From Anderseniella sp. Alg231-50 (lineage in GTDB: Bacteria > Pseudomonadota > Alphaproteobacteria > Rhizobiales > Aestuariivirgaceae): 64,000 bases of DNA. Under the pieces are notes generated by a model, which saw nothing but the letters and a program-made list of their open reading frames with translations, did not search any database and was not told where the DNA came from. Shown here in pieces: positions 8,876 to 18,258 of the stretch. The stretch is from assembly GCF_900149695.1 (NCBI RefSeq), contig NZ_LT703003.1, forward strand, positions 2,046,001-2,110,000. Direction: 5' to 3'. Numbering within the stretch: the first letter of the stretch is position 1; every line of letters starts with the position of its first letter. The position numbers were made by a program, and so were the translations under genes.

Positions 8876-10607
8876 GCGCGGGCGTTTCTGCCGTTTTCCG
8901 GTTACGCCTGGCCGGAGTCTTGATTTCCACAGCGGCGCCGTTTTCCACCTTGTACAGGCGATCTGCGATTCTGGACCAGGCCGGCCGATGGGTAATAGCA
9001 ATGATCGTGAACTCGCCGGCAAGCTCGAGGGCATTGCGGCAAATGCTGGCTTCGGTTTCAGGATCGAGCGCGCTGGTAACCTCGTCAAGTATCAGCAGTT
9101 TGGGCCGGCTCACCAGAGCCCGGGCCAGCGCAATACGCTGTCGTTGCCCACCTGACAGGCGGCCACCCATTTCGCCGGCATTCGAGTCCAGCCGATCAGG
9201 CAGGGAGTTGATGAAGTCTTCAGCATCTGCAAGCCGCAGCGCATCGGCTATGTCGTCATCAGAGAGCGCAGTGTTGCCAAGCGCAATGTTGTCGCGCAGG
9301 CTGGAGTGCAGCAGTGACAGTTCCTGCGGTACATAGCCGATGTTTGAACGCCATGCTTTCAGCGATAACTCGGTCAGCGGACGGCCGTCGACCTTGATGC
9401 TTCCGGAGGCAGGTTCATGCAGACCAAGCAGCAGATCGACAATTGTCGTCTTGCCGGCGCCGGACGGTCCCTGCAGCACGGTAATCTTGCCGGAAGGAAT
9501 GAACAGCGAGACGTTCTCGACGGTTGGCCGGTCCTCGTGTGCAAACGTCACATGGTCGAAGGTGCATCCTTCATCCAGGGTTATGTCCTGCGCACCGCCG
9601 GTACGTTCAGCTTCGCTGGTCAGTCTTTCCGACATCTGGTGAACGGCGTAGTAGGAAGCCTCCAGTTCGGCACCGCGCTGCAGGAACCGTTGAAGGCGCC
9701 GCACAATGGAAAAGGATTGATAACCGATGATGCCGAGCACCGTGACGCTGGCAAGTGTTATTCCCCAAACGCCAACGGCCAGAAAGAAACTGACCCCGAT
9801 CATTATTGCAATCAGAATGTCGCTGCCGCGTTCCAGTCCCTGGGAAGACAAGACCTGGACCTTCATCGATTTGTTGAGGGTCTGCAGGTTTGAACCGAAC
9901 ATGGCAATGAACGGCACCGTTCGAGCCATTGACTTGATTGGCTTGATGTTGTTCAGGGCGTCAGCGACAATGGTGACAAGCTGGCTGGTCGAAGCCGTCT
10001 GGCGCTTGCCGGCACGACGGCTGATCGCAATCAGCTTACCCAGCCCCAGCACAATGATTGCGCCGGCAATGACACCGGCAATTGCAAACTTGACCGACGC
10101 CATCATTGCAAAGATGAGGTAGCCAGTGCCCTGGACAATTGCAGCGACAAACTTTGCGGATTCCATATAGGCCTGGCCAGCACGCGTGGCATCAACCGAA
10201 ATGGTATTGGCAATCCGCCCGGCGCGATGATCGACAAAGTAGCGCCATTTCGTGTCGAACATGGCGTTCAGCAGGTCTTCGCGCAATTTGGTCGAGACGT
10301 TTGCGATCGAAAAACCGGCATATGTAAGTGCGGCACCCAGCAAGATGGTGCGCAGGACCAGCATCGCTACTACGGCAATTGTATACCCGAGAACGGTGTT
10401 AGGCAGCCCGGTTACCGCCAGCGTTGCATCAATAACCGTCTGGAACGCCGGTGGCAGATCGCCTTGTTCGCCCGACACGGTCAGAAGTGCGGGCAACAAT
10501 GCGCTCATTGATGCTATTTCAGCTACCGATGACAGAATCAGGCAGGTCAGGACCAGCCATGGATTGGTGCCTTTTGCAGATGCAAAAATCCGGAAAAGTC
10601 TCAGCAT
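8868..10607 (-). CDS. ABC exporter, fused permease and ATPase (MsbA/lipid-exporter type)
   Basis: Half-transporter of 579 residues: six predicted transmembrane helices in the first 330 residues, then an ATPase domain with Walker A GPSGAGKTT near 380, signature LSGGQRQR near 484, Walker B LLILDE near 502 and switch histidine in ITHRP near 536. It should act as a homodimer moving a lipid or other substrate across the inner membrane. Its stop overlaps the start of the candidate ceramide synthase gene, indicating coupled expression, which makes a ceramide or sphingolipid flippase the best guess. A peptide or drug exporter cannot be excluded. Confidence 0.82.
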   Translation of the reverse strand: MLRLFRIFASAKGTNPWLVLTCLILSSVAEIASMSALLPALLTVSGEQGDLPPAFQTVIDATLAVTGLPNTVLGYTIAVVAMLVLRTILLGAALTYAGFSIANVSTKLREDLLNAMFDTKWRYFVDHRAGRIANTISVDATRAGQAYMESAKFVAAIVQGTGYLIFAMMASVKFAIAGVIAGAIIVLGLGKLIAISRRAGKRQTASTSQLVTIVADALNNIKPIKSMARTVPFIAMFGSNLQTLNKSMKVQVLSSQGLERGSDILIAIMIGVSFFLAVGVWGITLASVTVLGIIGYQSFSIVRRLQRFLQRGAELEASYYAVHQMSERLTSEAERTGGAQDITLDEGCTFDHVTFAHEDRPTVENVSLFIPSGKITVLQGPSGAGKTTIVDLLLGLHEPASGSIKVDGRPLTELSLKAWRSNIGYVPQELSLLHSSLRDNIALGNTALSDDDIADALRLADAEDFINSLPDRLDSNAGEMGGRLSGGQRQRIALARALVSRPKLLILDEVTSALDPETEASICRNALELAGEFTIIAITHRPAWSRIADRLYKVENGAAVEIKTPARRNRKTAETPAHE

Positions 10608-10798
10608 CAGGCAACCGTCATCATAGTGTTGATATTTGTTACAGGATCACGCATTCCACAACGATTAGAGGCGTCTCGTCGCTTGGGCAAGGGCGGAGTT
10701 GAATGAAGCCAACAGTTCGCGATGATTTTCAGCCATGAAGACCGAACAGCAAGCCCGGACATCATACAAGCAGCCATGCGCGGGCTGCGAGCAGCGTC

Positions 10799-11596
10799 TC
10801 AGTCGCGCGTACTCATTTTTTCCAGGGTCTCCGCAGCATCCCTGGTGGCCTGTTCGAACCTGTCTTCAAAGGTTTCCATGTTTTTCTGCGGGTTTTTGAA
10901 GAACGAACTCTTTTTCAGACCGGCAATGAAGAATTTGTGCAGCAAGCGGGCCGGTGTCTTCATTGGCCTGTCCACGTGCCACAACAACACAACCCGTTCT
11001 TCATCGGTGTTGTTGCTGACTTCATGCTTGTAGGTATCGTCAAAAACGAAAATCTTGCCTTCCTGCCAGGTGCAGTATTCGTCTGCCACACGTAACCGGC
11101 AGTTCTGCTGGTCCTGCGGCACAATCAATCCCAGGTGACAGGTAACGATACCCTTGGTTACTCCCTTGTGGGGCGGAATATGGGCTCCAGGTGCCAGGAT
11201 CGAAAACCACGCGGTCTGCAGGTTTGGAATGGTTTCCAGCATGGCTGCGGTTTTGGGCGCCTTGGCACAGTTGCGCTCCAGCTTTGTTCCAAACCCGAAC
11301 AGGAAGAACGTGCGCCACTGGTCTCCCTTGGAAATCTTCTTCTGATCGGTGGAGACTTCGTGGAATTTCGGTACCTGTTCGCGAAACTTCAGGATTTCCC
11401 TGATTTCGACGAGCACGTCCTGCCAGTTGTCCTCCAGCACCTTGAACTCGGGAAAATGCGCCGTGTCCAGAACGGGTGTATCGCCGATGAGAGACTGTCT
11501 TGATTGGAAACTCGCGATCAGGTTTCTGAACCGGCGACCATAGGTCACAAAAGCCTGATTCAAGGCTGATCTCTCTGGCTTAGCTGTTGTGGCCAT
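10799..11596 (-). CDS. Aspartyl/asparaginyl beta-hydroxylase family dioxygenase (LpxO-like)
   Basis: Fe(II)/2-oxoglutarate oxygenase of 265 residues. The core has PPHKG (first iron-binding histidine region), TCHLGL, and the late FDDTYKHEVSN (second histidine) followed by RVVLLWHVDRP, the usual 2-oxoglutarate-binding end of this jellyroll family. Bacterial members include LpxO, which 2-hydroxylates lipid A acyl chains. It is on the same strand as, and 191 bases upstream of, the ABC exporter. It may therefore hydroxylate the acyl or sphingoid chain of the lipid made by this locus; that substrate is inference. A basic C-terminal tail (LHKFFIAGLKKSSFFKNPQKN) could aid membrane association. Confidence 0.8.
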   Translation of the reverse strand: MATTAKPERSALNQAFVTYGRRFRNLIASFQSRQSLIGDTPVLDTAHFPEFKVLEDNWQDVLVEIREILKFREQVPKFHEVSTDQKKISKGDQWRTFFLFGFGTKLERNCAKAPKTAAMLETIPNLQTAWFSILAPGAHIPPHKGVTKGIVTCHLGLIVPQDQQNCRLRVADEYCTWQEGKIFVFDDTYKHEVSNNTDEERVVLLWHVDRPMKTPARLLHKFFIAGLKKSSFFKNPQKNMETFEDRFEQATRDAAETLEKMSTRD

Positions 11597-11892
11597 GGCG
11601 GCTTCCTGATTGAGTTCGGTTACGGGAACGGGATCAGCAGTGGTTCAGGCACATCAGATCGGGATGATTTCTGACCGGCGCACCCAATTTTACCTACCTG
11701 ATCATCTTGTTAAAATCGCAGCGGAATGCGACCCGTGGAGCCGCGTGCAATTTGTTCATTGGTTTTATAGCATGTCTCTCAGAATAAAGGCGATTTTGCG
11801 AGCAAAGTTATGCGAAAGCCAGTAGTTAGAGCGCAGTTTTGTGAACTTTCTCAACCACAACGAATTTCTAAACAGAAACAGATGGGGTTTCG
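11597..11892. other. Intergenic, divergent regulatory region without a recognised gene
   Basis: This 296-base gap separates the divergent hydroxylase and Nudix genes and must hold both promoters. It is visibly more AT-rich than its surroundings from about 11685 onward. A 71-codon open frame at 11610-11825 has no homology I recognise, no clear ribosome site and a composition like translated intergenic DNA, so I do not call it. No tRNA, terminator or clear operator was found. Confidence 0.4.
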
Positions 11893-12363
11893 ATGTTGAA
11901 GTCGGTCATGTTTCCAATTGCCAACCGGCTGCTGTTGCAGCCGCTGGGACGGTTGACACGCGGGATGACGTTGGGGACGCGCGGCGTGATCCGTGATGCA
12001 GACGGGCGAATGCTGGTTGTGCGCCAGCGATACACCCATGGCTGGATTTTTCCGGGCGGCGGAGTGGACAGGGGAGAGGCACCGGTTAGCGCGCTGAAGC
12101 GTGAAGTGGTCGAGGAGACCGGGGTGCGGCTGAAAGGGGATGTGGCGATGCATGGACTGTTCTCGAACCACGCCAACTTTCCCGGCGACTATGTGGCGGT
12201 ATACATCGCCACGAGCTTTGAAGACGGTGATTGGAAGCCGTCACTTGAGATAACCGAACGTGCGTTTCTGGATCCTTCGGAGATCGCCGGGGACTGTTCG
12301 GATCCTATGCGGCGGCGCCTGCAAGAGCTGGACGGAACGCGTGCGATATCTGAAATCTGGTAA
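11893..12363 (+). CDS. Nudix hydrolase
   Basis: Protein of 156 residues with a complete Nudix box from GGGVDRGEAPVSALKREV to EETGV (G-x5-E-x7-REV-x-EE-x-GV), which binds Mg and hydrolyses a nucleoside diphosphate linked to another group. The N-terminal MLKSVMFPIANRLLLQPLGRL is hydrophobic/amphipathic and found in similar alphaproteobacterial Nudix proteins, so weak membrane contact is possible. Substrate cannot be predicted. A short stem (TGCCGAC/GTCGGCA, 12364-12379) follows the stop codon directly but has no T-run. Confidence 0.85.
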   Translation: MLKSVMFPIANRLLLQPLGRLTRGMTLGTRGVIRDADGRMLVVRQRYTHGWIFPGGGVDRGEAPVSALKREVVEETGVRLKGDVAMHGLFSNHANFPGDYVAVYIATSFEDGDWKPSLEITERAFLDPSEIAGDCSDPMRRRLQELDGTRAISEIW

Positions 12364-12700
12364 TGCCGACAGGTCGGCAATCGGCTCATCCGGCATGCGG
12401 CGGCTACACGCAATATTTGACGCTCCAACCGACAACATGATATGGCCAGCACTGCTGTTGCTCCGGCGGACGAAAATCCCGTGCAGGCGATGGCGAACGG
12501 TAAAGTAGTCAGGACGACCAGAATGCCAGTGAAAGTGCGTCAGCGACGATTTGTGACCAGGCGATGCGGAGTTCCTTCCCGCACTGCCGGACTGTCCTCG
12601 CGCGCGATCTGCTTTTTGCCCTGATGCAACCTGCGACCGGTGAGGAAGTCCGGTGTGAAACCCACACTGCACAATTTCTCGTTCAATCGGAAACAGGTCG
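12364..12700. other. Intergenic stretch with no supported gene
   Basis: These 337 bases lie between the Nudix and GNAT genes. Apart from the 16-base hairpin directly after the Nudix stop (arms 12364-12370 and 12373-12379), I see no RNA gene, promoter or repeat worth naming. Open frames of 60 to 160 codons on both strands (for example 12442-12624 plus, 12241-12735 minus) overlap neighbouring genes or lack any recognisable domain. It could be the remains of a decayed gene, but nothing in it is recognisable. Confidence 0.4.
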
Positions 12701-13267
12701 ATGCTCACCAACCCAGACTGTATAAAACCATTCAACCATGATGACGCAGCGCTTGTCGCTCAAGCGGACGGGCTGCTTGACCGGGCGTTTGGCATCGGCC
12801 GGCGAGCCAAAACTTCGTACCGGCTTCGCGAGGGCGAACGGGCAGTGGAGGGACTAAGTTTCGGGCTCTATCTCGATGATGAAAGAACCGGTTCGACGCT
12901 CAGAGCCGTGATCAGTTTCTGGCATCTGTGCATAGGTGAGCCGGGCCATCGTGCGATCATGCTCGGGCCGATAGCGGTCGAACCGCATTTGCAGGGGACC
13001 GGACTGGGCGCAATGCTCATGAGGCATTCTCTCAAGCAGGCTGCAAGGCTGGAACACCAACTGGTTATTCTTGTCGGAGATGAGCCTTATTATGCTCCGT
13101 TCGGGTTTTCGCGGGTGCCGGACGGACGACTGACATTGCCGGGACCGGTGGACCCGGCACGATTGCTGTTTTGCGAACTGACACCTGGCGCATTCGACAA
13201 TGTTGGCGGGCTGGTGCTGTCTCCGTCGCGATTTCAGGCGACACGGCATGCATCGCCTGTGACGTGA
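12701..13267 (+). CDS. GNAT family N-acetyltransferase (YhbS-like)
   Basis: Protein of 188 residues with the acetyl-CoA-binding core: LGPIAVEPHLQGTGLGAMLM (the R/Q-x-x-G-x-G/A loop) followed by the alpha-helix and a YYAPFGFSRV segment typical of the YhbS group. The acceptor is unknown. It converges on the VWA membrane-protein gene with only 34 bases between the stops. It stands alone on its strand with 337 bases upstream. Confidence 0.8.
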   Translation: MLTNPDCIKPFNHDDAALVAQADGLLDRAFGIGRRAKTSYRLREGERAVEGLSFGLYLDDERTGSTLRAVISFWHLCIGEPGHRAIMLGPIAVEPHLQGTGLGAMLMRHSLKQAARLEHQLVILVGDEPYYAPFGFSRVPDGRLTLPGPVDPARLLFCELTPGAFDNVGGLVLSPSRFQATRHASPVT

Positions 13268-13301
13268 TGCTGAGCTTGTCGCACGAGCACCCGGTGCCCG
13301 G

Positions 13302-15383
13302 TCAGCGGCCCTCGCGATACCAGGTCAGTGAAACCAGCGCCAGCAGGGCTGCCAGGGCCAGCAGTGTCGCAAACATCGGGAACGCGCCAATCGACAGCAC
13401 ACGATAGGCGTTGTTGGCCTTCAGGCCGATCCAGCCGGATCCTGACATGGAGCGGCCTGCATTTACCTTGGCGATACGCGGCAGCGTCATTGAGGCCGGT
13501 TTGCCATCTTCGGAGATGAAGCGGGCCGAGGCGCGCGTACTGGCTGCCAGCGGGTTCAATTTTTCGGTGGTGGCGGACAGATCCGTTGCCTCTCGAGGAT
13601 CAACCGTCCCTATGGCTGCAACCGCCTCCAGTTTGCCGTCCGACAAACGATGCAGGCCTGCTTCCGTCGCTTCAAGTTTGCCGCGCCAGATGCCTGGTTG
13701 TGCCTGTTCCAGATTTATTGTCCTGGTTTCGCCCGACGGCAGGGTGACGGTCACGTCGTCGACCTCTTCGCCCATGGTATTGCGCTCAACGGTCAGTTGC
13801 GTGCCGGTCTGGGTTCCCGACAGCGCTTCTTCCTCAAGCTGCGGCTCCTTCATAAGCCAGTGCGCCATGCGCCGCAGCATCTCGGCCTGCGGACCGCCGC
13901 CTTCAAATCCGCGCGCCCACAACCAGGCATGGTCCGACATGAGTTCCGCGACGCGGCCTTCACCGACGCGCGACAGCACCATCAACGGCCGGTCTTCCGG
14001 CCCCGCCATGACAATGTCGCCATTTCGCACTTCCGAATCGATGATGCGGAACCAGCGTCCCCAGGTGGGTTCGGTCTTGCTGGCGCCGGGCAGGCCGCGC
14101 ACTACCGGATGGCGCTCGCCCTTCTCGGTGACCCGCGCCTTGAACGGCCCCACGGTGACCTCGCCGGTCGGCATGGCCGGCAGGATCGCGGACAATGGCG
14201 TGCGGTAGATGCTGGTGGCCTGGGCGTAGTCCGGCCCCGCCGCGACAAGAACAGCGCCGCCCTTTTCCACATAGTCGGCGATGTTTGCCAGATATGTCAC
14301 TGGCAGAACACCGCGGCGTTCATAGCGGTCGAAAATGATCAGGTCGAACTCGGAGAGTTTTTCAACAAACAGTTCGCGAGTGGGAAATGCGATCAGCGAC
14401 AGTTCGTTGATGGGCGTGCCGTCCTGTTTTTCCGGCGGGCGCAGAATTGTGAAATGAACCAGGTCGACCGACGTGTCGGCTTTCAGCAGGTTTCTCCAGG
14501 TGCGTTCGCCCGGGTGCGGCTTGCCTGAAATCAGCAGCACGCGCAGCCGGTCCCTGATGCCCTTGGTAACGATGATCGCACGGTTGTTGCGGGTCGTCAG
14601 TTCACCGGCCAGTTCGGCGGCGGACAATTCTATGATGTTGTCGCCGCCGTGGGTGATGTCCAGCTCCATTTCCGTCTCGACGCCACTCTGCGTCGTCACC
14701 GTTCCGGCGACCACCCCGTCGACCGTGATCGTGACCTGCACCGGCTGGCCCTTTGCCGCGCCCTGGTCCGCTACGATGAACCGCAAGGCCTGACTTTGTC
14801 CGACAATGCCGAACTTCGGCGCCTGGGTGAGCTTGATCGTGCGATCGATCTCGCCTTCGCGGCCGGTGATGAGCCCGTGCAGAGGTCCGTCATAACCGAG
14901 TTGTTCCATGCTGTCTGGAATGTCATGCACCTGCCCGTCGGTGATCATGATGGCGCCTGCATAGCGCTCAGGCGGAATGTCGGACAATGCCTGGCGCAAT
15001 GCCGCGAAGGCCAGGGTGCCCTCATCAGCGGAGGTGATGCCTGAACGTACCTCGGTCTGCCGCACTTCCAGATTTGCCGTTGTGCCGAGCCGTTTGCGAA
15101 GTTCCGTTTCAGCAGCATCGGTAAGGGCGGCACGGTCTCCTATGGTCTGGCTCTGGCTGCGGTCTGTCACGATGACGGCAATATCAGGCAGGCTCTCACG
15201 CTCTTCACGCAACAGGACCGGATTGAATACGGCAAGTGTCAGCACGGCGCCGGTCAGGGCCCGCAAAAACGCGCCGCGTGCACGCGCCACCAGGCCGGCG
15301 AAGGCGACAATGGTAACGATCACGCCCAGTGCGATTGCCAGCCATACCGGCACCAGAGGTTGGAAATCCATGGTCCATTGCAT
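13302..15383 (-). CDS. Membrane protein with VWA-like and glutamine-amidotransferase-like domains (MoxR-associated)
   Basis: Protein of 693 residues with two N-terminal transmembrane helices (about 5-50) and one near the C-terminus (about 665-685). After the first helices comes a VWA-like domain: VTDRSQSQT carries a DxSxS metal site, and MITDGQ supplies the later aspartate. The central part (RLRVLLISGKPHPGERTWRNLL... GGAVLVAAGPDY) resembles a class I glutamine-amidotransferase-like fold without a catalytic triad I can point to. I chose the ATG at 15383, eight bases past the upstream stop; a second ATG at 15371 is possible. Last gene of the MoxR-DUF58-BatA series. Role unknown; probably envelope or chaperone-like. 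Confidence 0.72.
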   Translation of the reverse strand: MQWTMDFQPLVPVWLAIALGVIVTIVAFAGLVARARGAFLRALTGAVLTLAVFNPVLLREERESLPDIAVIVTDRSQSQTIGDRAALTDAAETELRKRLGTTANLEVRQTEVRSGITSADEGTLAFAALRQALSDIPPERYAGAIMITDGQVHDIPDSMEQLGYDGPLHGLITGREGEIDRTIKLTQAPKFGIVGQSQALRFIVADQGAAKGQPVQVTITVDGVVAGTVTTQSGVETEMELDITHGGDNIIELSAAELAGELTTRNNRAIIVTKGIRDRLRVLLISGKPHPGERTWRNLLKADTSVDLVHFTILRPPEKQDGTPINELSLIAFPTRELFVEKLSEFDLIIFDRYERRGVLPVTYLANIADYVEKGGAVLVAAGPDYAQATSIYRTPLSAILPAMPTGEVTVGPFKARVTEKGERHPVVRGLPGASKTEPTWGRWFRIIDSEVRNGDIVMAGPEDRPLMVLSRVGEGRVAELMSDHAWLWARGFEGGGPQAEMLRRMAHWLMKEPQLEEEALSGTQTGTQLTVERNTMGEEVDDVTVTLPSGETRTINLEQAQPGIWRGKLEATEAGLHRLSDGKLEAVAAIGTVDPREATDLSATTEKLNPLAASTRASARFISEDGKPASMTLPRIAKVNAGRSMSGSGWIGLKANNAYRVLSIGAFPMFATLLALAALLALVSLTWYREGR

Positions 15384-15390
15384 GACGGTT

Positions 15391-18255
15391 CTACTGCCCC
15401 AATCGTTCGAGCAGGGCAGGCACATGGACCTGGTCCGCCTTGTAGTTGCCGGTCAGCGCATACATCATCACATTGACGCCGGTGCGCCAGGCATGTTCGC
15501 GCTGGCCTTCACCGCCGGGCGATACAGGGTATTGCGGATTGCCGGCCTCATCCGTTGCCCAGGCGGCGGCATAGTCGTTTGACCCGATGATGATTGAACT
15601 GACACCATCACTGGCGGCGGCCTTGATGCTGGTTTCGCCGGACGTGCGGGCTTCGACCCACAACTGCCCGCCGGCCCAACGGCCGGGGAAGTTCTGCAGA
15701 AGATAGAAGGCCCTGGTCATGACGTGACCATCCGGCACCGGCTCAAGTGCGGGCACATCCAGCCGGTCAAGAATGCCACGCAGGGCAATCGTTGACGGTG
15801 ACGGCGAACCGGTCAGGGATGCTGTGGATGCATTATCGTCACGGGTGTCGAAAAAGATCGTGCCGCCGTTCTTCATGTAGTCCGACAGTTTGGCGAGAAG
15901 GGCATCATCCGGCGGTTGAGCGCTGGCGATCACCGGCCAGTAGATGACCGGGAAGAACACGATGACGTCGCGCTGCAGGTCAATGGCGATTGGGTCCGCC
16001 GGCTCGATTGAGGTGCGTTGCTGCAAAACCCGGCTCAGTCCCTCAAGTCCCATCTTGGAGGTGGCATCCACCTGCATGTCGCCGGTCAGGACATACCCGA
16101 TCCGGGTTTGCAGGCTTGACTGCATGGCAAACTGTTCTGCCGCGTCGAGGCCCTGCGAACTGGTGGTTTCCTGTGCCTTCACAAGCGGTGAAGCGGCGGC
16201 AATGAGAACTGCTGCGAACAAGATTGAGACTGAAGCAGCAGGCGCTGCGCGCCTCATCATCCCGGCCGCGGCACCGGTCAGGTACAACATGACCAGGCAG
16301 TCGGCGGCAAACAGCGCCAGTGCCGCTGCAAACAGCCAGCCTGACAGGTCGGTCGGCCGGGCGCGGTCATAGGTTGACACGGCAAATGACGCCGGCAATC
16401 CGCTCAGTGCTTCCAGACCGTCACCGGCAGCATCGAGGTTGAGTGCATGGCGCGCACCACCCCGGCTGTAGATGCCGGCAGGATGATCCGGCGTGGGCTG
16501 CATCTTGAAAAAGGCATCGGTTTCAACGGGGGATGCACTGGCAGGTGGCGCGGTAAGTTCGCCAAAGCCATTAAGGCTGCGCAGTGGCGTGAAAGCACCC
16601 TGGCTGGCACTGGCCGCAGACGCATTGGCAGCAGCAGTTTCTGTCGCTTCCGCGCCCAGACTGCCGGCGGCAGGTGCAATGTCGGCAATCCGCTTGAGCA
16701 TTTCCACGAACAGGCCCGTCAGTGGCAGGTTGGACCAGTCAGCGTTTGCGGTGACATGAAACAGCACGACCAGTCCCTTGCCCTGTGCACGTGCCGTTAC
16801 CAGCGGCGTGCCGTCATCGAGGCTGGCCCAGACAAGTCCGGGCAGGGTGGCGGATGGCTCGGCAAGAACCTGCCGTGTGACCTTTATCGAACTGTCGCTG
16901 GGGAGACCGGCAAATGGTGTTTTTTCGGCGAACGGCGCCAATCCCTGAGGCTGCTCCCAGCTCAATGCCGAACCCAGCGAGCGTCCGCCGCTGCGCAGTT
17001 CCACCGGTACAAGCCCGTCATGGCCGCCGGCCAGTCGGGGGCCTGCAAACCGCACCACAACGCCGCCATTGTCGACCCAACCTTCAAGGGCTGTGACATT
17101 GCTGTCGCCGAGCACGCCGATGTCAGCCAGTATCATCATCGATGTACCGGATTTCAGGGCATCCTGGATGCCGTCGACGGAGGAAATCTCGGTGATTTCC
17201 GCGCTGGGCTGGATGGCTCGGCTCACATAATAAAGTGGCGACAGAAGTGGTTGTTCCAGTTCCTGCGACGCTCCTGACAGCATGGCGACCGATTTCCGCC
17301 GCCAGCGATCATCGAACAGGTACACGCCCGACGCCGAGCGTCCGTTGGTAATCTCGATGCGCGACGCTTCATTGCGCAGCTCAAGCGGCAGTTCGACGAC
17401 CGCGGTTGCGCTGGTCTCACCTGCGGCAAACACCAGGGGCGCTTCCGCCAGTGCACGGCCACTGAGGGAACGCACGGTCACCTGCTGCGTGCTGGCTTCG
17501 CCACCTGATGTTCTTTCTGCAGACAGTTTCAGCCGGGATGCTTCCAGTTCGGGCTTGCGCAGGGCGGATGGTATGCGGGCCGTATCGGGAAGCAGCACCT
17601 CCACCCGGGCGGTGCCATTGCCGAGGCCGGCAAGCTGGTTGGTGAATTCGCCATCCGCGGTATCGGCGACACCGTTGCTGAGCCACAGCACGCGCAGGTT
17701 TTCGGTATCGGCAAAAGTGCCGGCAAGTTCTGTGCCCAGTGCCTCGCGTTTCGGAGACAGTGCGCTGGGGCTCATTGCGGCGGCACTCTTCTGCGTCGTC
17801 GCGGCATCGGCGAGGTTCAATTCCCGCACATCAGAGGTTCCGGTGGTTCCGGTTATGGCCGTCGCTGCGCCGGCGCGTTGTGCTTCGGTCAGCAAATCGC
17901 GGATCAGGTTCTGGCGAAGCTGCCAGTGGGGCGCCGATGCCCAGCCGTCATCGGCAATGATCAGCAACGGGTCGGATGACCTGTCGCGCACGTCAGAGGC
18001 ATTCAGCAACGGTCCGGCAACGCCGAGTATGACGGCTGCCGCCATGGCCAGACGCATCAGCAAGACCCACCACGGTGTGTGTTGCGGCTGTTCCTCGCGT
18101 GAGATCAGGTCGAGCAGCAGCCGGTAGGGCGGAAACTTCACTTGTTGAGGCTTTGGCGGTGTGAAGCGTAACAGCCACCAGATGACCGGCAGCACCAACA
18201 GGCCGGCGAGTGCCAGCGGTGTCGTGAAAGCCAGGCCTGTCAGCAGTGTGGACAT
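15391..18255 (-). CDS. BatA-domain / DUF4159 membrane protein
   Basis: Large protein of 954 residues. The first 85 residues form an aerotolerance-regulator (BatA) N-terminal domain with two helices around PLALAGLLVLPVIWWLLRF and MAAAVILGVAGPLLN. A degenerate VWA region follows (IIADDGW). Two helices near 640-690 precede a C-terminal DUF4159 domain (about 705-950), identifiable by FFPVIYWPVI, GGTIFFDTRDD and the ending MMYALTGNYKADQ. Known relatives occur with MoxR ATPase and DUF58 genes, as here. It starts four bases from the DUF58 stop. Molecular function is not established. Confidence 0.8.
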   Translation of the reverse strand: MSTLLTGLAFTTPLALAGLLVLPVIWWLLRFTPPKPQQVKFPPYRLLLDLISREEQPQHTPWWVLLMRLAMAAAVILGVAGPLLNASDVRDRSSDPLLIIADDGWASAPHWQLRQNLIRDLLTEAQRAGAATAITGTTGTSDVRELNLADAATTQKSAAAMSPSALSPKREALGTELAGTFADTENLRVLWLSNGVADTADGEFTNQLAGLGNGTARVEVLLPDTARIPSALRKPELEASRLKLSAERTSGGEASTQQVTVRSLSGRALAEAPLVFAAGETSATAVVELPLELRNEASRIEITNGRSASGVYLFDDRWRRKSVAMLSGASQELEQPLLSPLYYVSRAIQPSAEITEISSVDGIQDALKSGTSMMILADIGVLGDSNVTALEGWVDNGGVVVRFAGPRLAGGHDGLVPVELRSGGRSLGSALSWEQPQGLAPFAEKTPFAGLPSDSSIKVTRQVLAEPSATLPGLVWASLDDGTPLVTARAQGKGLVVLFHVTANADWSNLPLTGLFVEMLKRIADIAPAAGSLGAEATETAAANASAASASQGAFTPLRSLNGFGELTAPPASASPVETDAFFKMQPTPDHPAGIYSRGGARHALNLDAAGDGLEALSGLPASFAVSTYDRARPTDLSGWLFAAALALFAADCLVMLYLTGAAAGMMRRAAPAASVSILFAAVLIAAASPLVKAQETTSSQGLDAAEQFAMQSSLQTRIGYVLTGDMQVDATSKMGLEGLSRVLQQRTSIEPADPIAIDLQRDVIVFFPVIYWPVIASAQPPDDALLAKLSDYMKNGGTIFFDTRDDNASTASLTGSPSPSTIALRGILDRLDVPALEPVPDGHVMTRAFYLLQNFPGRWAGGQLWVEARTSGETSIKAAASDGVSSIIIGSNDYAAAWATDEAGNPQYPVSPGGEGQREHAWRTGVNVMMYALTGNYKADQVHVPALLERLGQ

Positions 18256-18258
18256 GGA

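Noticed and set aside
11610-11825. 71-codon plus-strand frame in an intergenic space
   Set aside because: No ribosome site, domain or codon pattern like the neighbours; probably chance.
12364-12379. Hairpin after the Nudix gene as a terminator
   Set aside because: Seven-base stem with almost no loop and no T-run.
16447-17277. 276-codon plus-strand open frame
   Set aside because: Antisense to the BatA/DUF4159 gene; no domain.
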